DNA of 64,000 nucleotides from Stenogyne calaminthoides (GCA_037126765.1 JBBCBC010000030.1:9384786-9448785); one strand, 5' to 3'; counted from the first letter of the stretch, positions 45,401-56,964 are shown. Notes: a model not told the origin generated them from the sequence alone. Made by a program: numbers and translations.

Positions 45401-46378
45401 TATTTTGTGTTACACCAATAATAAATTAAAGGATTATGGTAATGCAATTACTAAATGAGAGAACAAGTTTGTAATTTAATTAAAAAACTTCTATAGATTT
45501 GATTCATGCTATAAACCTTGTTTTTAATTCATGGATATTTGGACTTATCCAGGATATGATACTGGTCAAGTTTAGTGGGTTAAAAAAACATATTGAAATG
45601 GATGAAATGTGTCAAATAATTTAAGTTCATAGCATAAACCTTGGTTCATGGGAGATCAACTCGTAATTTAATTTGGACAGTAGTTGATATATAAATGCTA
45701 ATCAAACAATAAAATCGAATTACCTATTCATCATATAATATTATGATGTTGTTCATAATACTTTCTCACGTCCGACATCGCAAGACAAATTCGTATTTTG
45801 ATGGTTGACAAATTTTTTTACGGGACATTGATGTTTAGTAATTAATAAATCTTTAATATATAAGTTATAACACGTGCACGTGGCATTGAGATTTTGTTGA
45901 TAAATTTCCCATTATACCCAATTTAATGAAAAGTGGGACGAAGTCTGGTATTTCTGAAAGAGTTGCATTTTTTTCACAAAATAGCATCAAATCATAAGGG
46001 ACCCATATAACTTGCATTTTCTTTCCAATTTTGGACAAAGATCCTCCGACAAAATAAACCAACGACCTCATTCCTTTCTTTTCATTTTCCAATTTATTTT
46101 CTTTTCATTCTAGTTTTTTTTTTTTTTTTTTATCTTTTACAAATAAAATTTCCATTGCTGGGGCGTAAAAAATCTTATTATTAAATATACCAACAAATTT
46201 ATGTACTTACTTGAACATAACAACACATCTTTAAAAAAAAAATTAGGGACAAGGGGTCGTACCATTCAAGTCGTCTCTCTCACACGTGAGAAAAAATTAC
46301 TAATAAGTACAAAATTTGAGATCAACTTACTAATAAATACAAAATAGTTTCATATGCAGTTAACGTTGCACAAAAAAG
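45401..46378. other. Intergenic DNA with a double G-box
   Basis: Two CACGTG hexamers abut at 45,871-45,882. A minus-strand 75-residue open frame ends nearby (45,865-46,092) but resembles no family I know. A poly-T tract lies near 46,110-46,130. No gene can be supported. Confidence 0.4.
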
Positions 46379-46872
46379 TGTAAATAAATACACGATTTTT
46401 TAGCCAAATATCAATTTAATCACGATCTTCAAGATTTTTGTATTAAAGTCCAACCTTTGATATTGTTTCAAATTGATACACGTTTCTCTTTAATCCGGCA
46501 GCGAAGATGTGACGTGGCTCACTGAAGCATGTATATACTTGTCAGTTAGAATGATACATATTAAATAATATTTTTAAAATTATTCCACATAATATTACAC
46601 ATTTTTTAAATAAATTAAAATAAAAAATAACAATTAAAAGAAGTTAAAATCTAAAAAATAAATTAAAATATAAATAAAAAATAAATTTTATATCCATTTC
46701 ATAAAATTGATCGAATCTCAATAAATAATTCACAAATTTAGTTGAAGGAGGTCGATTGCAATAAGAACAACAAGTGAGGGGTTGAGGGAGTGACAATAGA
46801 CAATGGATGAACTGAATGGGGGAAGAGAAACTAAGGGATTACATTTATTTTTGGAACATGAGAATATATTTA

Positions 46873-48499
46873 TGTTGGGATATTTTAGTTTTGATGAATT
46901 ATGCCAAAACATTATCAACTTGTGTTATTCAAGCTAATTTACAGATAACAAGTTGAGGGGGAACGAGAGAACAAGTTGAGGGGGAACTCACGAAATCGAA
47001 GAAGATGATTGAGATCGATTTAGGTCAGAGAGACGGAACCGACGAGATCGATGAGTAAGATGAGTTCCGAAAGTTAATTGATGAAATTTGAGCAAAATTA
47101 GAATTGAAGAAAAAGCTAAGCCAAAGAAATCGAATGAGGGAGTCAGAGATCGATGACCGTAATAGACTGATCGGATGATCGGAAGAATGATTTAAATTGA
47201 TCCGGTGATCGGAAGAGCGATAAGCCGATCGAAAAGAAACCGACCAAAAGATCGAAGAGGAGATAGCCGATCGGAAGAGGGGTATGAGACCGATCGAGAT
47301 CGACGTGATTGAGATCGATGTACTAACTCGATGCAGTTGACCATGCTATCCTCGATATGTTGACTGAAGATGTCTTTATCCGATCGGTGAGCCGATCGAT
47401 CCGCAAGAAGAAATCGATAGCTTGAGTCAAGTGACCTGAGGGTCAGTGAGTAAAAGTGACCTGAGGGTCAGTGAGTAAAATTGACTTGAGGGTCAGGATG
47501 TCTGAAGTCAGAAGAGCTAAACTCAAAGAAACTCGAAAGTGTCAATATGCCCCGATCGACAAGGACCGTGAGAGAAAGTCTCAATAATCAAGAATCCTCA
47601 AGACTCGGAAGATCCTCAAGAATATAGCCGTTAGATTCAAATTGACGTGGACCAATGAGAAGAAGACAACCCGACTGAAAAAAGTCTGCGGAACTTACAT
47701 AATAGTATGGATTTGAATGTGATTTTCTCCAACGGTAACATTCAAATCCACACTATAAATACAAGATCTTCCATCAAATTAAGTGTGGAGAATGTGAAAA
47801 AGATGCTACAGAGCTAAGAGCCATATACTCAAGCATTCCCACCATAGAACACAAGTCCGTAGATATACAAATATATTCAAGAGTGTTCTTAAACCCAATC
47901 TAAGCAACCCAAGATATATCCTAGCTTAGAGATTTTTCCCAACCTTAAAGATTGAGGCTAAACAAATGTAAGGGAAAATCTCAACCTAGTTGGAGAGACC
48001 AACCAAACCCAAACCCTATTGTTAGGTAGTTTGTGTGATTGTTGGAGTTGTAAAGAGTGAGTAAGCTGCAGAGTAGTCGACCGTAAAAACTCTGCAGAAA
48101 GAAGTAGTAAACTATCTTGGATAGTCGGAAAAGCATGTGTGTTTTAGTAAGTAAGCTGCAGAGTAGTTAGCCAGAAAACTCAAATGTAGAAGAAGTGAGT
48201 AAACTATCTTGGATAGTCAGAAAGCTTATAGACAATCCCGTGGAGGGTGATAAGTCCCGTTTGAAGGAATTTCCCTAGGAACAGGGAGAGTGGATGTAGG
48301 AGCTTGAGTCTCCGAACCACTATACTTTGTTGTTTGCTTTATTGCTTTATGTTCTTACTTGTCATATGCATTCAATTATAAGCAAAACACAACACATGGG
48401 CTTAAAACGCAAAATATTGGAATCACCATTCCTTCACCCCTGTTTTATATGCATTACATGATTTTTCCGCATTTCATGGGTTTTTCACCGGGACCAACA
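46873..48499 (+). repeat. 5' LTR (1,627 bp)
   Basis: TG...CA borders, a TATA box TATAAATAC at about 47,754 and, at 48,057-48,228, an internal tandem duplication with AGTAAACTATCTTGGATAGT and GCTGCAGAGTAGT phrases. It differs from the 3' LTR by many substitutions and small indels, so the insertion is not very recent. Confidence 0.9.
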
Positions 48500-48771
48500 A
48501 GTGGTATCAGGGCGGGAGTTCAAAAGTTCAAAATGTTCACTATTTTTTAAAATGTGACAATACCAACAAGTGGTATCTATTTTAAAAGTTCACTATTTTC
48601 AATGTGACAATCTGATATCTAAAAATTTATGTTATACCAACAAGTGTTATCGGAGTTCAAAAGATCAATTTTAATGTGATCACTTAATCGATCTTTTTAA
48701 ACAAAAACATATTTTTTTAAAAATGCATATATTTTAATGTTTTTGGGCGTTATTATAAAAAGGGAGAAAAT
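48500..48771 (+). other. Internal region: triplicated PBS junction and polypurine tract
   Basis: ACCAACAAGTGGTATC occurs at the LTR border (48,493), again at 48,562 and, as ACCAACAAGTGTTATC, at 48,636. The intervals are 69 and 74 bp. Each copy is followed by related sequence (AGTTCAAAAG, GTTCACTATTTT, AATGTGACAAT). TGGTATCAGGGC at the first copy is a near match to the tRNA-iMet complement TGGTATCAGAGC. AAAAAGGGAGAAAA ends the region as the polypurine tract. No coding capacity. Confidence 0.85.
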
Positions 48772-50373
48772 TGTTGGGATATTTTTGTTTTGATGAATTA
48801 TGCTAAAACATTATCAACTTGTGTTATTCAAGCTAATTTACAAATAACAAGTTGAGGGGAACGAGAGAACAAATTGAGGGGAACTCACGAAATCGGAAGA
48901 ATATGATCGAGATCGACGAGGTCGGTAGACGAGATCGACGAGATCGATGAGTGATGAGTTCCTAGTTAACCGATGAAATTTGAGCAAAATTAGAATTGAA
49001 GAAAAAAGCTAAGCCAAAGAACGAAAGCGAGAGAGTCGCCAGATCGATGACCGTAATGCACCTAATCGATGATCGTAAGAACATTTGTGCCGATCCGGTG
49101 ATCGTAAGAGCAAACAAGCCGATCGAAGAAATGGTGAAGATCGGGTTAGGAGGTAGCCGATCATAAGAGGAAAGCAGATGAGACCGACGAGATCGACGTG
49201 ATTGAGATCGACAAAGCTAACCTGATGTTATCCCGATGCTATCCTTGACTGTTGATGAAGATGTCTTTGATCCGACAAAGAAATGATCGATCGAAAAGAA
49301 GAAATCGATAGCTCGAGTCAAGTGACCCGAGGGTCGAATAGTAAAAGTGACCCCGAGGGTCGATGTTCAAGGAGAAGAGTCAACTCAAGAAGCCCGAAAG
49401 TCGGTATGATGCCCGACGATAAGGACCCATTTGAAGAGAAGTCTCAAATCAAGAATCCTGAAGACTCACAAGATCCTGAAGACTCAGAAGATCCTGAAGA
49501 ATATAGCCGTTAGATTCAGCTGACGTGGACCAATGAGAGGAAGACAACCAGCCTGGAAAAAGCTGCAGAACTTACAGAGTATGGATTTGAATGTGATTCT
49601 CTCCAACGGTAACATTCAAATTCACACTATAAATACAAGATCTTCCATCAAATTAAGTGTGGAGAATGTGAAAAAGATGCTACAGAGCTAAGAGCCATAT
49701 ACTCAAGCATTCCCACCATAGAACACAAGTATGTAGATATACAAATATATTCAAGAGTGTTCTTAAACCCAATCTAAGCAACCCAAGATATATCCTAAGC
49801 TTAGAGAGATTTTCCCAACCTTAGCATTGAGGCTAAACAAATGTAAGGGAAAATCTCAACCTAGTTGGAGACACCAACCAAAACCAAACCCTATTGTTAG
49901 GTAGTTTGTGTGATTGTTGGAGTTGTAAAGAGTGAGTAAGATGCATAGTAGTCAGCCAGAAAACTCTAGAGAAGAAGTGAGTAAACTATCTTGGATAGTC
50001 AGAAAGCTTGTGTGTGTTTGAGTAAGTAAGTCAAGAGTAGTCACCCGTAAAAACTCAAATGTAGAAGAAGTGAGTAAACTATCTTGGATAGTCGAAAAGC
50101 TTATAAGCAATCCCGTGGAGGTGATAAGTCCCGTTTGAAGGAATTTCCCTAGGAACAGTGAGAGTGGATGTAGGAGCTTGAGCCTCCGAACCACTATACT
50201 TTGTTGTGTTCTTTATTGCTTTATGTTCTTATTTGTCATATGCATTCAATTATAAGCAAAACACAACACATGAGCTTAAAACGCAAAAATTTGGAATCAC
50301 CATTCCTTCACCACTGTTTTATATCCATTACATGATTTTTCCGCATTTAATTGGTTTTTCACCGGGACCAACA
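48772..50373 (+). repeat. 3' LTR (1,602 bp)
   Basis: The partner of 46,873-48,499. A 76-residue open frame at 49,283 that is Asp/Glu/Pro-rich arises from short tandem repeats (GATCCTGAAGACTCAGAA) and is not considered a gene. Confidence 0.9.
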
Positions 50374-50717
50374 ATTTAATTTTGAAACATTGACGACGAG
50401 AATTAGTTTTTAAGGTTTGGAATTTAGATTTAAATAATTTATTTTATTATTTTAGATTTTATTTTTTATTTTTTTTTTTTTAATTCACTTTTTAAATATT
50501 TTTTATATTTATGATTTAGACATTTCATCCTATGTGTAGTCTGACATAATAAAAATAATAGTTTCGACGAGCCACATCGTCTCTTCACGATCGATGGAAA
50601 AAAAAACGGTATTAATTTGCAACAACATCAAAGGTTGAACTTTTATACAATAATTTTGAAGGTCGTGATTAAATTAATATTTGGTCTAAAGGTCGTGTAT
50701 TTATTTAAAATCAACCC

Positions 50718-52226
50718 TCTTATTATTTATGTATTAAAACTATCAAGCATCAACAATAAAAATAATTCTCATTATCAACCTTCATTACCCCAAATCAAGC
50801 GGACCCTAAGTGTATTAGATTTCATTGGTAACTGATATTATGAAAAGGGTGCTGCTAAATGATAGGAATCACCTTGGGGTGAAAAGGGTAAAATGACTTA
50901 ACTACCCTTAATGAAATTGTGATAATTTTAATTATAATGAATCATCTACACCCTAAATATTAAATAATAAACTCTAAATCATAATCTATTTGGGTTAAAT
51001 GAATCATAAACCATTCAAATCGAATATAAAATATTTTATTAAAGATACTAAAATAAATTTATATATCTAAAGAGTATTCATCCGGGTAAATCACCCATTC
51101 AGCATTGCCGTTATGAAAATATATGAAGATCGGCTGTACATTGAAGTCATCTCACATTTTCAGCAAGTGGGGCCATAGGGGAGTGGAACAATCCAGATCC
51201 AATTTTACAGTTGTATCTGTAAATCTGTAACGCTATATGCTTGAAATTATATTAAATATTTAACTTGGCAAGTGCTGATTTTTTATTTTAAATTATAAGA
51301 CGGCATATTCAATAGGTATATGTGGTTTTGTCATGGTTGCGGCTGGCACATTGAATTATTTCAACTTGGAGTGCTAATGCCCCTTTTCTCCTATTATTTT
51401 TAAGGGATAGGACATTTTAACTTTTATTCTTCGATAGAAGAAAAACAAATTAAGGGTATGTATTGCATGCACCAGATAAAGCGTAAATTTTATAATGTAT
51501 TTTAAAAAATTTAACATGTTTTGTTGAAATTTGTGAATTATTATCCATTAAAATGTGCAATTATATTTTTATGAATACATATTGTACGTTTCAATGTAAT
51601 AAATAGTAAATTTTAATGCAATAAATTATTAGTTAATAAAATATATTATGAAGTGTACGGTGCACAAAATTCATCATAAGCTAAATAGTATTATATGATG
51701 GTTTAAAAAAAAAAGAAACAGAAAATTCACAACGGCAGTTCTAGAGAAAAATGTACGATATATTTTGTTATAGGTAATAGTTTATTTATTTTGCAAAATT
51801 ATGGATACCACGTTTGTGAGTGAAATGATACTATTTTTTTTTCCTTTAATAGCGACACAGCGTACATTATGCACTGGCACTATATGTCAATATATACCTT
51901 AATAAAACCATAGCAATTGTAAAGATGTATATTATTACTAGATACTAATATTATCAAAAGAAATAAAATATGTGCCATGGATGATAGAACAAATTACAAC
52001 CAGAGAAGTTTTGTGTGCATAAAAAAATTCGAATACTTTTTTTATTTATACAAATATAAACTAATTCAAAGCAATCGAGTTTATAATTACTAAATCAGCA
52101 AGAATACCACCCTTCATTCCGTATAAAATAAGGGAAAGAGGGCATAACAATATTGATTTATTGTCGTTCTAAATATGTAAGAAAATAAGAGTAAAAATGA
52201 AAAAAAAAAAAAAAAATGATTTCAAT
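50718..52226. other. AT-rich intergenic DNA with repeat debris
   Basis: No gene is supported. At 50,730-50,810 the phrase CCAAATCAAGCGGACCCTAA is one arm of a Tourist-like MITE related to 57.0 kb. At 51,460-51,680 GCATGCACCAGAT and GTACGGTGCACAAAATTCAT mark a decayed TGCACC-ended repeat. A poly-A run lies at about 52,199-52,216. Confidence 0.4.
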
Positions 52227-52799
52227 TAAGGATGTAATTGAATCGATCCGAACTTCAAAGTGTTTGAGCTAGTTTAATTAATTGTCGAGTCCAATTCAAA
52301 TTTAATTTATTAAATATATTATTGGTTCATAAGCCTGTTCAAGCTTAATCGATTATAAATGAGTTTAACAATTCAATCAAAAACTAAAATATTTATGAAT
52401 TCGTTACAAATTAAAATTATACTAAATTTCTAAAAATCATATATATCTATTAAATTTTATTAAATAAAATAAATTTAATTACATATTGTTATATATATTA
52501 AATATGTAATTATAAATTGAAGTCAAATTATAAACGGTAAGTTATACAAATTAGCTCATGAGCTTTCTAACAGGACAACTTACAAACTAATAAACTCTAA
52601 GGGTCACTATTATAAATACAAATTGCCACAGTTTAAAAAATGCTCAATTTTAAAAAAAGTGACAATTTATATACACAGTAGTGACATTGTGTATATACAA
52701 CATTGACACTTTGCATGCACGATAGTAATATTTGAGGGAAAAAAAAAAGTTCACGTGACCTTGGGCTCACATAAAATTGTCATAAAGTGATTATTATTG

Positions 52800-52895
52800 A
52801 GTTTGATTTATTTTTTTATCGGATAAATGGTGACTCGAATCCATGACCTCACGCATAGGTAGTGATGCTCTAACCGCTTGAATTACTGAGTTTGA
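52800..52895 (-). mobile_element. Possible SINE remnant (minus strand)
   Basis: On the minus strand, AAGCGGTTAGAGCAT resembles an A-box region and GGATTCGAGTC (52,832-52,842) a B box. An A-rich tail (AAAAAAATAAATC) follows at its 3' side. No target duplication was established. Confidence 0.5.
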
Positions 52896-52935
52896 ATTTA
52901 CTCATCTATATTAACTAATGACAAAGCATTGAGTG

Positions 52936-52963
52936 AACCAGTTTCACATTTGTGAAACTGGTT
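52936..52963. repeat. Perfect 13-bp-arm hairpin
   Basis: AACCAGTTTCACA and TGTGAAACTGGTT are exact inverted repeats around a two-base loop. It lies at the edge of a decayed repeat and could be its terminal palindrome. Confidence 0.75.
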
Positions 52964-53247
52964 AAAAGATATATTTTATATTATTAAATGGTATTAGTCC
53001 CGATAACTAAAAGATATGTCTTATATTACAACATAAGTAATATAACCGAGGGGTATGAGTTACATTAAAAAAAAATATTAATCATAATAACTGAAAAGTC
53101 AAAATTGTAAATATAGAACTACCTACGGTAAATAGTTTTCACAGAAAACCTTCTCTAAGTAATTATCTTATTAAATAAGCTCAAATAAATATTTTTAAAT
53201 CGAAATTTAAATAATTCATGAACGATTTAATTTATTTTACATCCCTA

Positions 53248-54798
53248 TTTTGAAATAAAAACGTGGCAATTGAAGAGGCACAACGGCCCAAATCTAACCG
53301 CATCCTGAAGTCACGTGTATTCGGCCCAGTCTTTTAGTTGAGTAAATTGTAGAAATAAATGTGATAATTTTTATTGGAATACATATTTGTCATAGAAGAT
53401 ATATTTCCCCTTTTCTTTTTAAAGTTAAAAATTCGAAAGAAGATTGGAAAGAATTGAAATCTTGCTTCTTCTAACTTCTAAGTAGTTACCATTTTTGACA
53501 AAAACGTCTTTAGATAACATACTAGATACACGTTCTCAAAAAACACTCTTACTAAATACACCGTGAAATTCAAATATGTATTTATCAAATATTAACTATT
53601 TTATTAAAAAAATATTAATTTGTGGGTATTAATTATCGTTATTTACGAATATTAGTCATTTTAAATAAAAAAATATTTATTATCTACAATTGCATTGTAT
53701 AATTAATGGATAAGTACTTTTTCAAACTATTTTAAATTAATTTAATAAAATGAAATATTGCCACGTGGAAAGAAAAAAGAGAGATGGGCATTTTGGCATC
53801 TAAAAAGATTAACGTAAAAATAAAAGACAAAGTCTAGTATGAAAATTTACAAACATGGAAAAACTTTTATTTACAAACAAATTTTATATATGGTGAAGGA
53901 CAAGACAAAGTTGTGTGGTTCATGGTTCACCCGGCTCAAATATGTCATGATTTATGGTTCATTATTTAGTGTTTATGGAGTAGATGGTTCACCCGACCCC
54001 GAATAGATCATGATTTAGGGTGATTTTATAATTTTTCATATATGAAATTTTTCACACTAAACCTATTCAAAATAAAATTATGTCACTCTCAAAAATTCCA
54101 AATGCCCGAGCATGCGATTTTTTAATCATGAAAAGCTCGACCTTCCAAAAAAAAAAGGCATGAAAGGCCGACACAAATTAATTTATATTTTCCAAAGTAC
54201 AATTGTCCTGTAAAATTTGTTCATAATATAAAATTAATACAATTATATTTATAAATTAATATCATTAATTTTATAAATTAATAAATTAGGGGATGTTTTA
54301 GAAAAGTTATAAGTGATTATAATCATTTAGAATTATGTCCAAAATCAATTGAAGTGTTTTATTTTTTCTTTTATTTGATTAAATAAGTTGTCAAAAATAT
54401 AAGTTAAAATGAGATGCTTTTGGAAACTCACGAGCCTCTTTTAAATGCTATTAACTTTCTTTTTTGGCAAACTCTATCATTTTTTTACTATTAATCAATT
54501 TTTTCATAATCATTAATTTTAATCAATTCTTTAAAAGGATATTTTTTTTGCAAACACTTTTTAAATATTATTACATTAATTTATAAGTGTAATATTATCG
54601 GTTAATAAGTGTTATGATTACACTTGCACAAGCCTTACTATATGAAAGAAGTAGGTAAAACTTTGATAGTATAATAATATAAATATATTAATTAATTAAA
54701 TAAATAAAGAAGAAAATATAAAAATTTGTATGAAACGGTCTCATGTATAAAATGAAATACAAACTACAACATACAAACACTTTTTTAAAAATATTGAA
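53248..54798. other. AT-rich intergenic DNA upstream of the MADS cluster
   Basis: No gene is supported. At 53,915-54,015 there is a GGTTCATGGTTCACCCG repeat that recurs downstream of the MADS cluster at 56,225-56,300. At 54,190-54,640 arms of the TTCATAGTATGA MITE family occur, and at about 54,735 a GAAACGGTCTCATG core. Confidence 0.4.
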
Positions 54799-54819
54799 GT
54801 GTCATACTCAAATTACATT

Positions 54820-55060
54820 ATGTCTCACTATGATACTGTCTTGCGCAAGTGTGTCTCGCTTTCGGAAGAAAATGAGAAGACAAGCAAGTTAGAGGGAGAA
54901 GCAGCTGCAATGTGTTTTGAGAAAAAAAAAGAGTTGGATTTGGAGGAAAAGAGGAGGGTTTCCGGCGGCGGTGGGGCGCCAACTCCGAAGCGTGGTGGCT
55001 CGACGACTTTGAAGGGAAAGGGGTGGAGGAGTTGGAGCAGTACATGTTTCTCTCTCTCTA
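54820..55060 (+). pseudogene. C-terminal fragment of a type I MADS-box gene
   Basis: The open frame reads CVSLSEENEKTSKLEGEAAA then CFEKKKELDLEEKRR. One frame over it continues as GANSEAWWLDDFEGKGVEELEQYM. A Glu/Lys-rich linker followed by a W-W-x-D-D...ELEQ motif is the C-terminal half of M-alpha (AGL62-like) proteins. No MADS domain precedes it. It parallels the end of the neighbouring copy (GAAADAWWVDDFEGKWVEELEQYV), so it is a tandem-duplicate relic with a one-base frameshift. Confidence 0.65.
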
Positions 55061-55071
55061 AAAAAATTGAG

Positions 55072-55610
55072 ATGACTAGAGCAGGTGGGAGTGGGAGCGT
55101 CAGAAAGCCGTCGCAAGGGTGGAAAAATATTGAGATCAAGAAAATAAAAAAACAAAGCAGCCGTCAAGCTTTTTTTTGGAAACGACGAGTGGGGCTGATT
55201 AAGAAAGCGAGCGAGCTCTGCATTCTCAACGGGGCCTACGTCACGATTGTGGTCCAATCGAGTGGTACACACGTCTTCTCCTTTGGCCACCCCAACGACG
55301 ATGTAGTCATCGAACGCTACCTCGGTGAAGAGGAGGAGGATTTCCTGGCGGCAGCGGTGGTACCAAATATGACGGAGTACAACAAGCATCATGCGGACGT
55401 TAGCAAGGGGTTGAATTTGGAGGAAAAAAATGAGGGTTTCCAGCTGTGGTGGCGGGCGCCGCCGCCGACGCATGGTGGGTCGACGACTTTGAAGGGAAAT
55501 GGGTGGAGGAGTTGGAGCAATACGTGGCGACGCTTGATGAGTTGAGTAATAACATAAGAGAGAAGACCAATGATTTTATAGTTTTGCGAATTTCAACTAT
55601 TTTCTGCTGC
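55072..55610 (+). pseudogene. Type I (M-alpha) MADS-box gene, frameshifted
   Basis: Starting MTRAGGSGSVRKPSQGWKNI, the MADS domain covers about 55,100-55,290: IEIKKIKKQSSRQAFFWKRR, VGLIKKASELCILNGAYVTI and HVFSFGHPNDDVVIERYL. Diverged positions include FFWKRR for the usual TFSKRR and VVQSSG for VFSPGG. After SKGLNLEEK a one-base indel near 55,425 moves the reading to another frame. There the expected C-terminus (AWWVDDFEGKWVEELEQYVA then TLDELSNNIREKTNDF) continues to about 55,600. Intact relatives are nuclear transcription factors, often active in the female gametophyte or endosperm. The apparent 248-residue open frame from 54,799 is a chance fusion across two relics. Confidence 0.75.
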
Positions 55611-55805
55611 CCCGCAATTGCTTACTGCGGTGCACAACCCTCACATGGAGGTGGCGCCGCCACTAAGTTGGATGACACGCCGACATTTGTGAATCATAAT
55701 TTTCATAATCATGTGTGGAGATTTTGGACAAGGGCATATTTGAATCGACTGATTTTCTATTGGTACAATTTTTGCTTAATTAGGATTTCGTGTTTTTCTT
55801 TATAA

Positions 55806-56723
55806 TTTTCTTGAATATTTCATTTATATTTACATTTAATTATATAGATTAATGTTGAGATTTTCTATATAGTTAGTGAAAATGTTAGGAAGGGTCTAAT
55901 TGATTCTAAATTCAATTGTTGTCGATGGTCAAGTATGTACGTACTATTGTTTTGAATTTCTAAAAAAAATGTGTTTGGCCCAATGTTAATTACTTGTCCA
56001 CTACTTCTCTCTTTGGGCCCTACCACATTTCGTGCTGTATATTCAATGAGTCTGCTCAAACTTATATAATTAGTGCTGCTCATTTTGTCGTACATTAATA
56101 AAATTAGTGCAATTTAATTTTAAAAGTTTTTTTCTAATTTTTTTTTATTTTTTTTTTTAATTTCAATTTTTTTTAACTTTAATTTTAATTTTAGATTTTT
56201 TTTTCTCAACTCGGACCCAAAATCGGACCGAATAGTTCATGGTTCACCCGACCCGAATGATTCATATATGATTTATGGTTTATTGTTTTGGGGTTAGAAT
56301 TTAGAGTACATAGTCCATCTAAATTAAAATTGAATCTATTTGCACTTTATGCACGGGAGAGTAACTCACTCATTTTTATCAAATAATACACATTCAAATA
56401 AAATTTAATTAGAATTTATTTTCTCACATTTTTGCTACTATTTTTTTTTTATCAAATTTAAGGTAAGTTTTGAATACAAATCTATCAAAAGTAGAAATAT
56501 ATTAATTGTATCAAGTTCAAACAATTTTCTTTCGTATCCACACCCAACCACTTCAAGTTATTATTATATTATAGTTTAAATATATGAATTAATTGATTAT
56601 GGGAGAGGACGTTGTCACCAATTTACTTAATCTTTAATTTTGGAGTGTTTTATTTTTAACTTGAAAATTCACTGCTCAATCAAAACTAGTACAGAAAGTA
56701 TCAAGTAGACCATGCACAAAAAA
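55806..56723. other. AT-rich intergenic DNA downstream of the MADS cluster
   Basis: No gene is supported. The GTTCATGGTTCACCCGACCC repeat at 56,235-56,300 matches 53,925-54,000 on the other side of the MADS relics. Confidence 0.4.
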
Positions 56724-56736
56724 TACGAAGATTTTA

Positions 56737-56964
56737 CCTTTTTATTTTTTTATAACTCGGTATCTTGCCCAAGGACAGACTAATCCGGAGGACTAGAACC
56801 CACCGTCCACTAGCGAGGGGCCCCACTTCAAGTCAGAGCTAAGCTCTGTATGAACTGACTCATCTCAAGAGTTGATCGCACCTGAAAGAGTTTGAACCTG
56901 AGACTTAGAGAAGAGCACACTCCTAAGTCCCAAGCCTACAACCGCTAGGCCAACCCTTGGGGGT
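56737..56964 (-). mobile_element. tRNA-derived SINE with 13-bp target duplication
   Basis: On the minus strand it begins ACCCCCAAGGGTTGGCCTAG. TGGCCTAGCGGT is a clear A box, and GGTTCAAACTC a B box about 60 bp on. It ends TTGGGCAAGATACCGAGTTA and an A-rich tail. TACGAAGATTTTA flanks it exactly (56,724-56,736 and 56,965-56,977). At 228 bp it is a full-length SINE that needs LINE enzymes to move. Confidence 0.92.

Larger units (their letters stand above)
46873..50373 (+). mobile_element. Non-autonomous LTR retrotransposon with a 272-bp internal region
   Basis: A complete element of 3,501 bp bounded by the 5-bp duplication ATTTA (46,868-46,872 and 50,374-50,378). LTRs start TGTTGGGATATTTT and end CCGGGACCAACA. 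Between them lie only 272 bp, with a tRNA-iMet-type primer-binding site and a polypurine tract but no gag or pol. The long LTRs and the phrases GTGTTATTCAAGC and AACAAGTTGAGGGG recall SIRE-type Copia LTRs (memory, not verified). It must have depended on enzymes from another element. Confidence 0.9.
46379..50717. mobile_element. Second copy of the 846-bp Mutator-type element, split by an LTR retrotransposon
   Basis: 46,381-46,872 matches the left half of 9093-9938 (ATCAATTTAATCACG, GAGGGGTTGAGGGAGTGACA) and 50,374-50,717 matches the right half (AACATTGACGACG, AAGGTCGTGATTAAATT). The extreme left terminus is degraded, so its own 9-bp duplication cannot be read. The junction corresponds to GAGAATATTTTTAATTTTG in the intact copy. 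Confidence 0.85.
52227..53247. mobile_element. Decayed hAT-like element, about 1 kb
   Basis: Left TAAGGATGTAATTGAATCGA and right (reverse complement) TAGGGATGTAAAATAAATTA are imperfect inverted ends of the TAGGGATG class. The interior holds a SINE remnant and a perfect hairpin. No 8-bp duplication can be read. Confidence 0.5.

Noticed and set aside
49283..49513. 76-residue acidic open frame with PEDSQDPEDSEDPEE repeats
   Set aside because: It lies within the 3' LTR and results from short tandem DNA repeats. The 5' LTR does not keep the frame.
54799..55545. A single intact 248-residue MADS protein
   Set aside because: The N-terminal third is the tail of another MADS copy, and the C-terminus is out of frame with the conserved tail, so it is not one functional gene.
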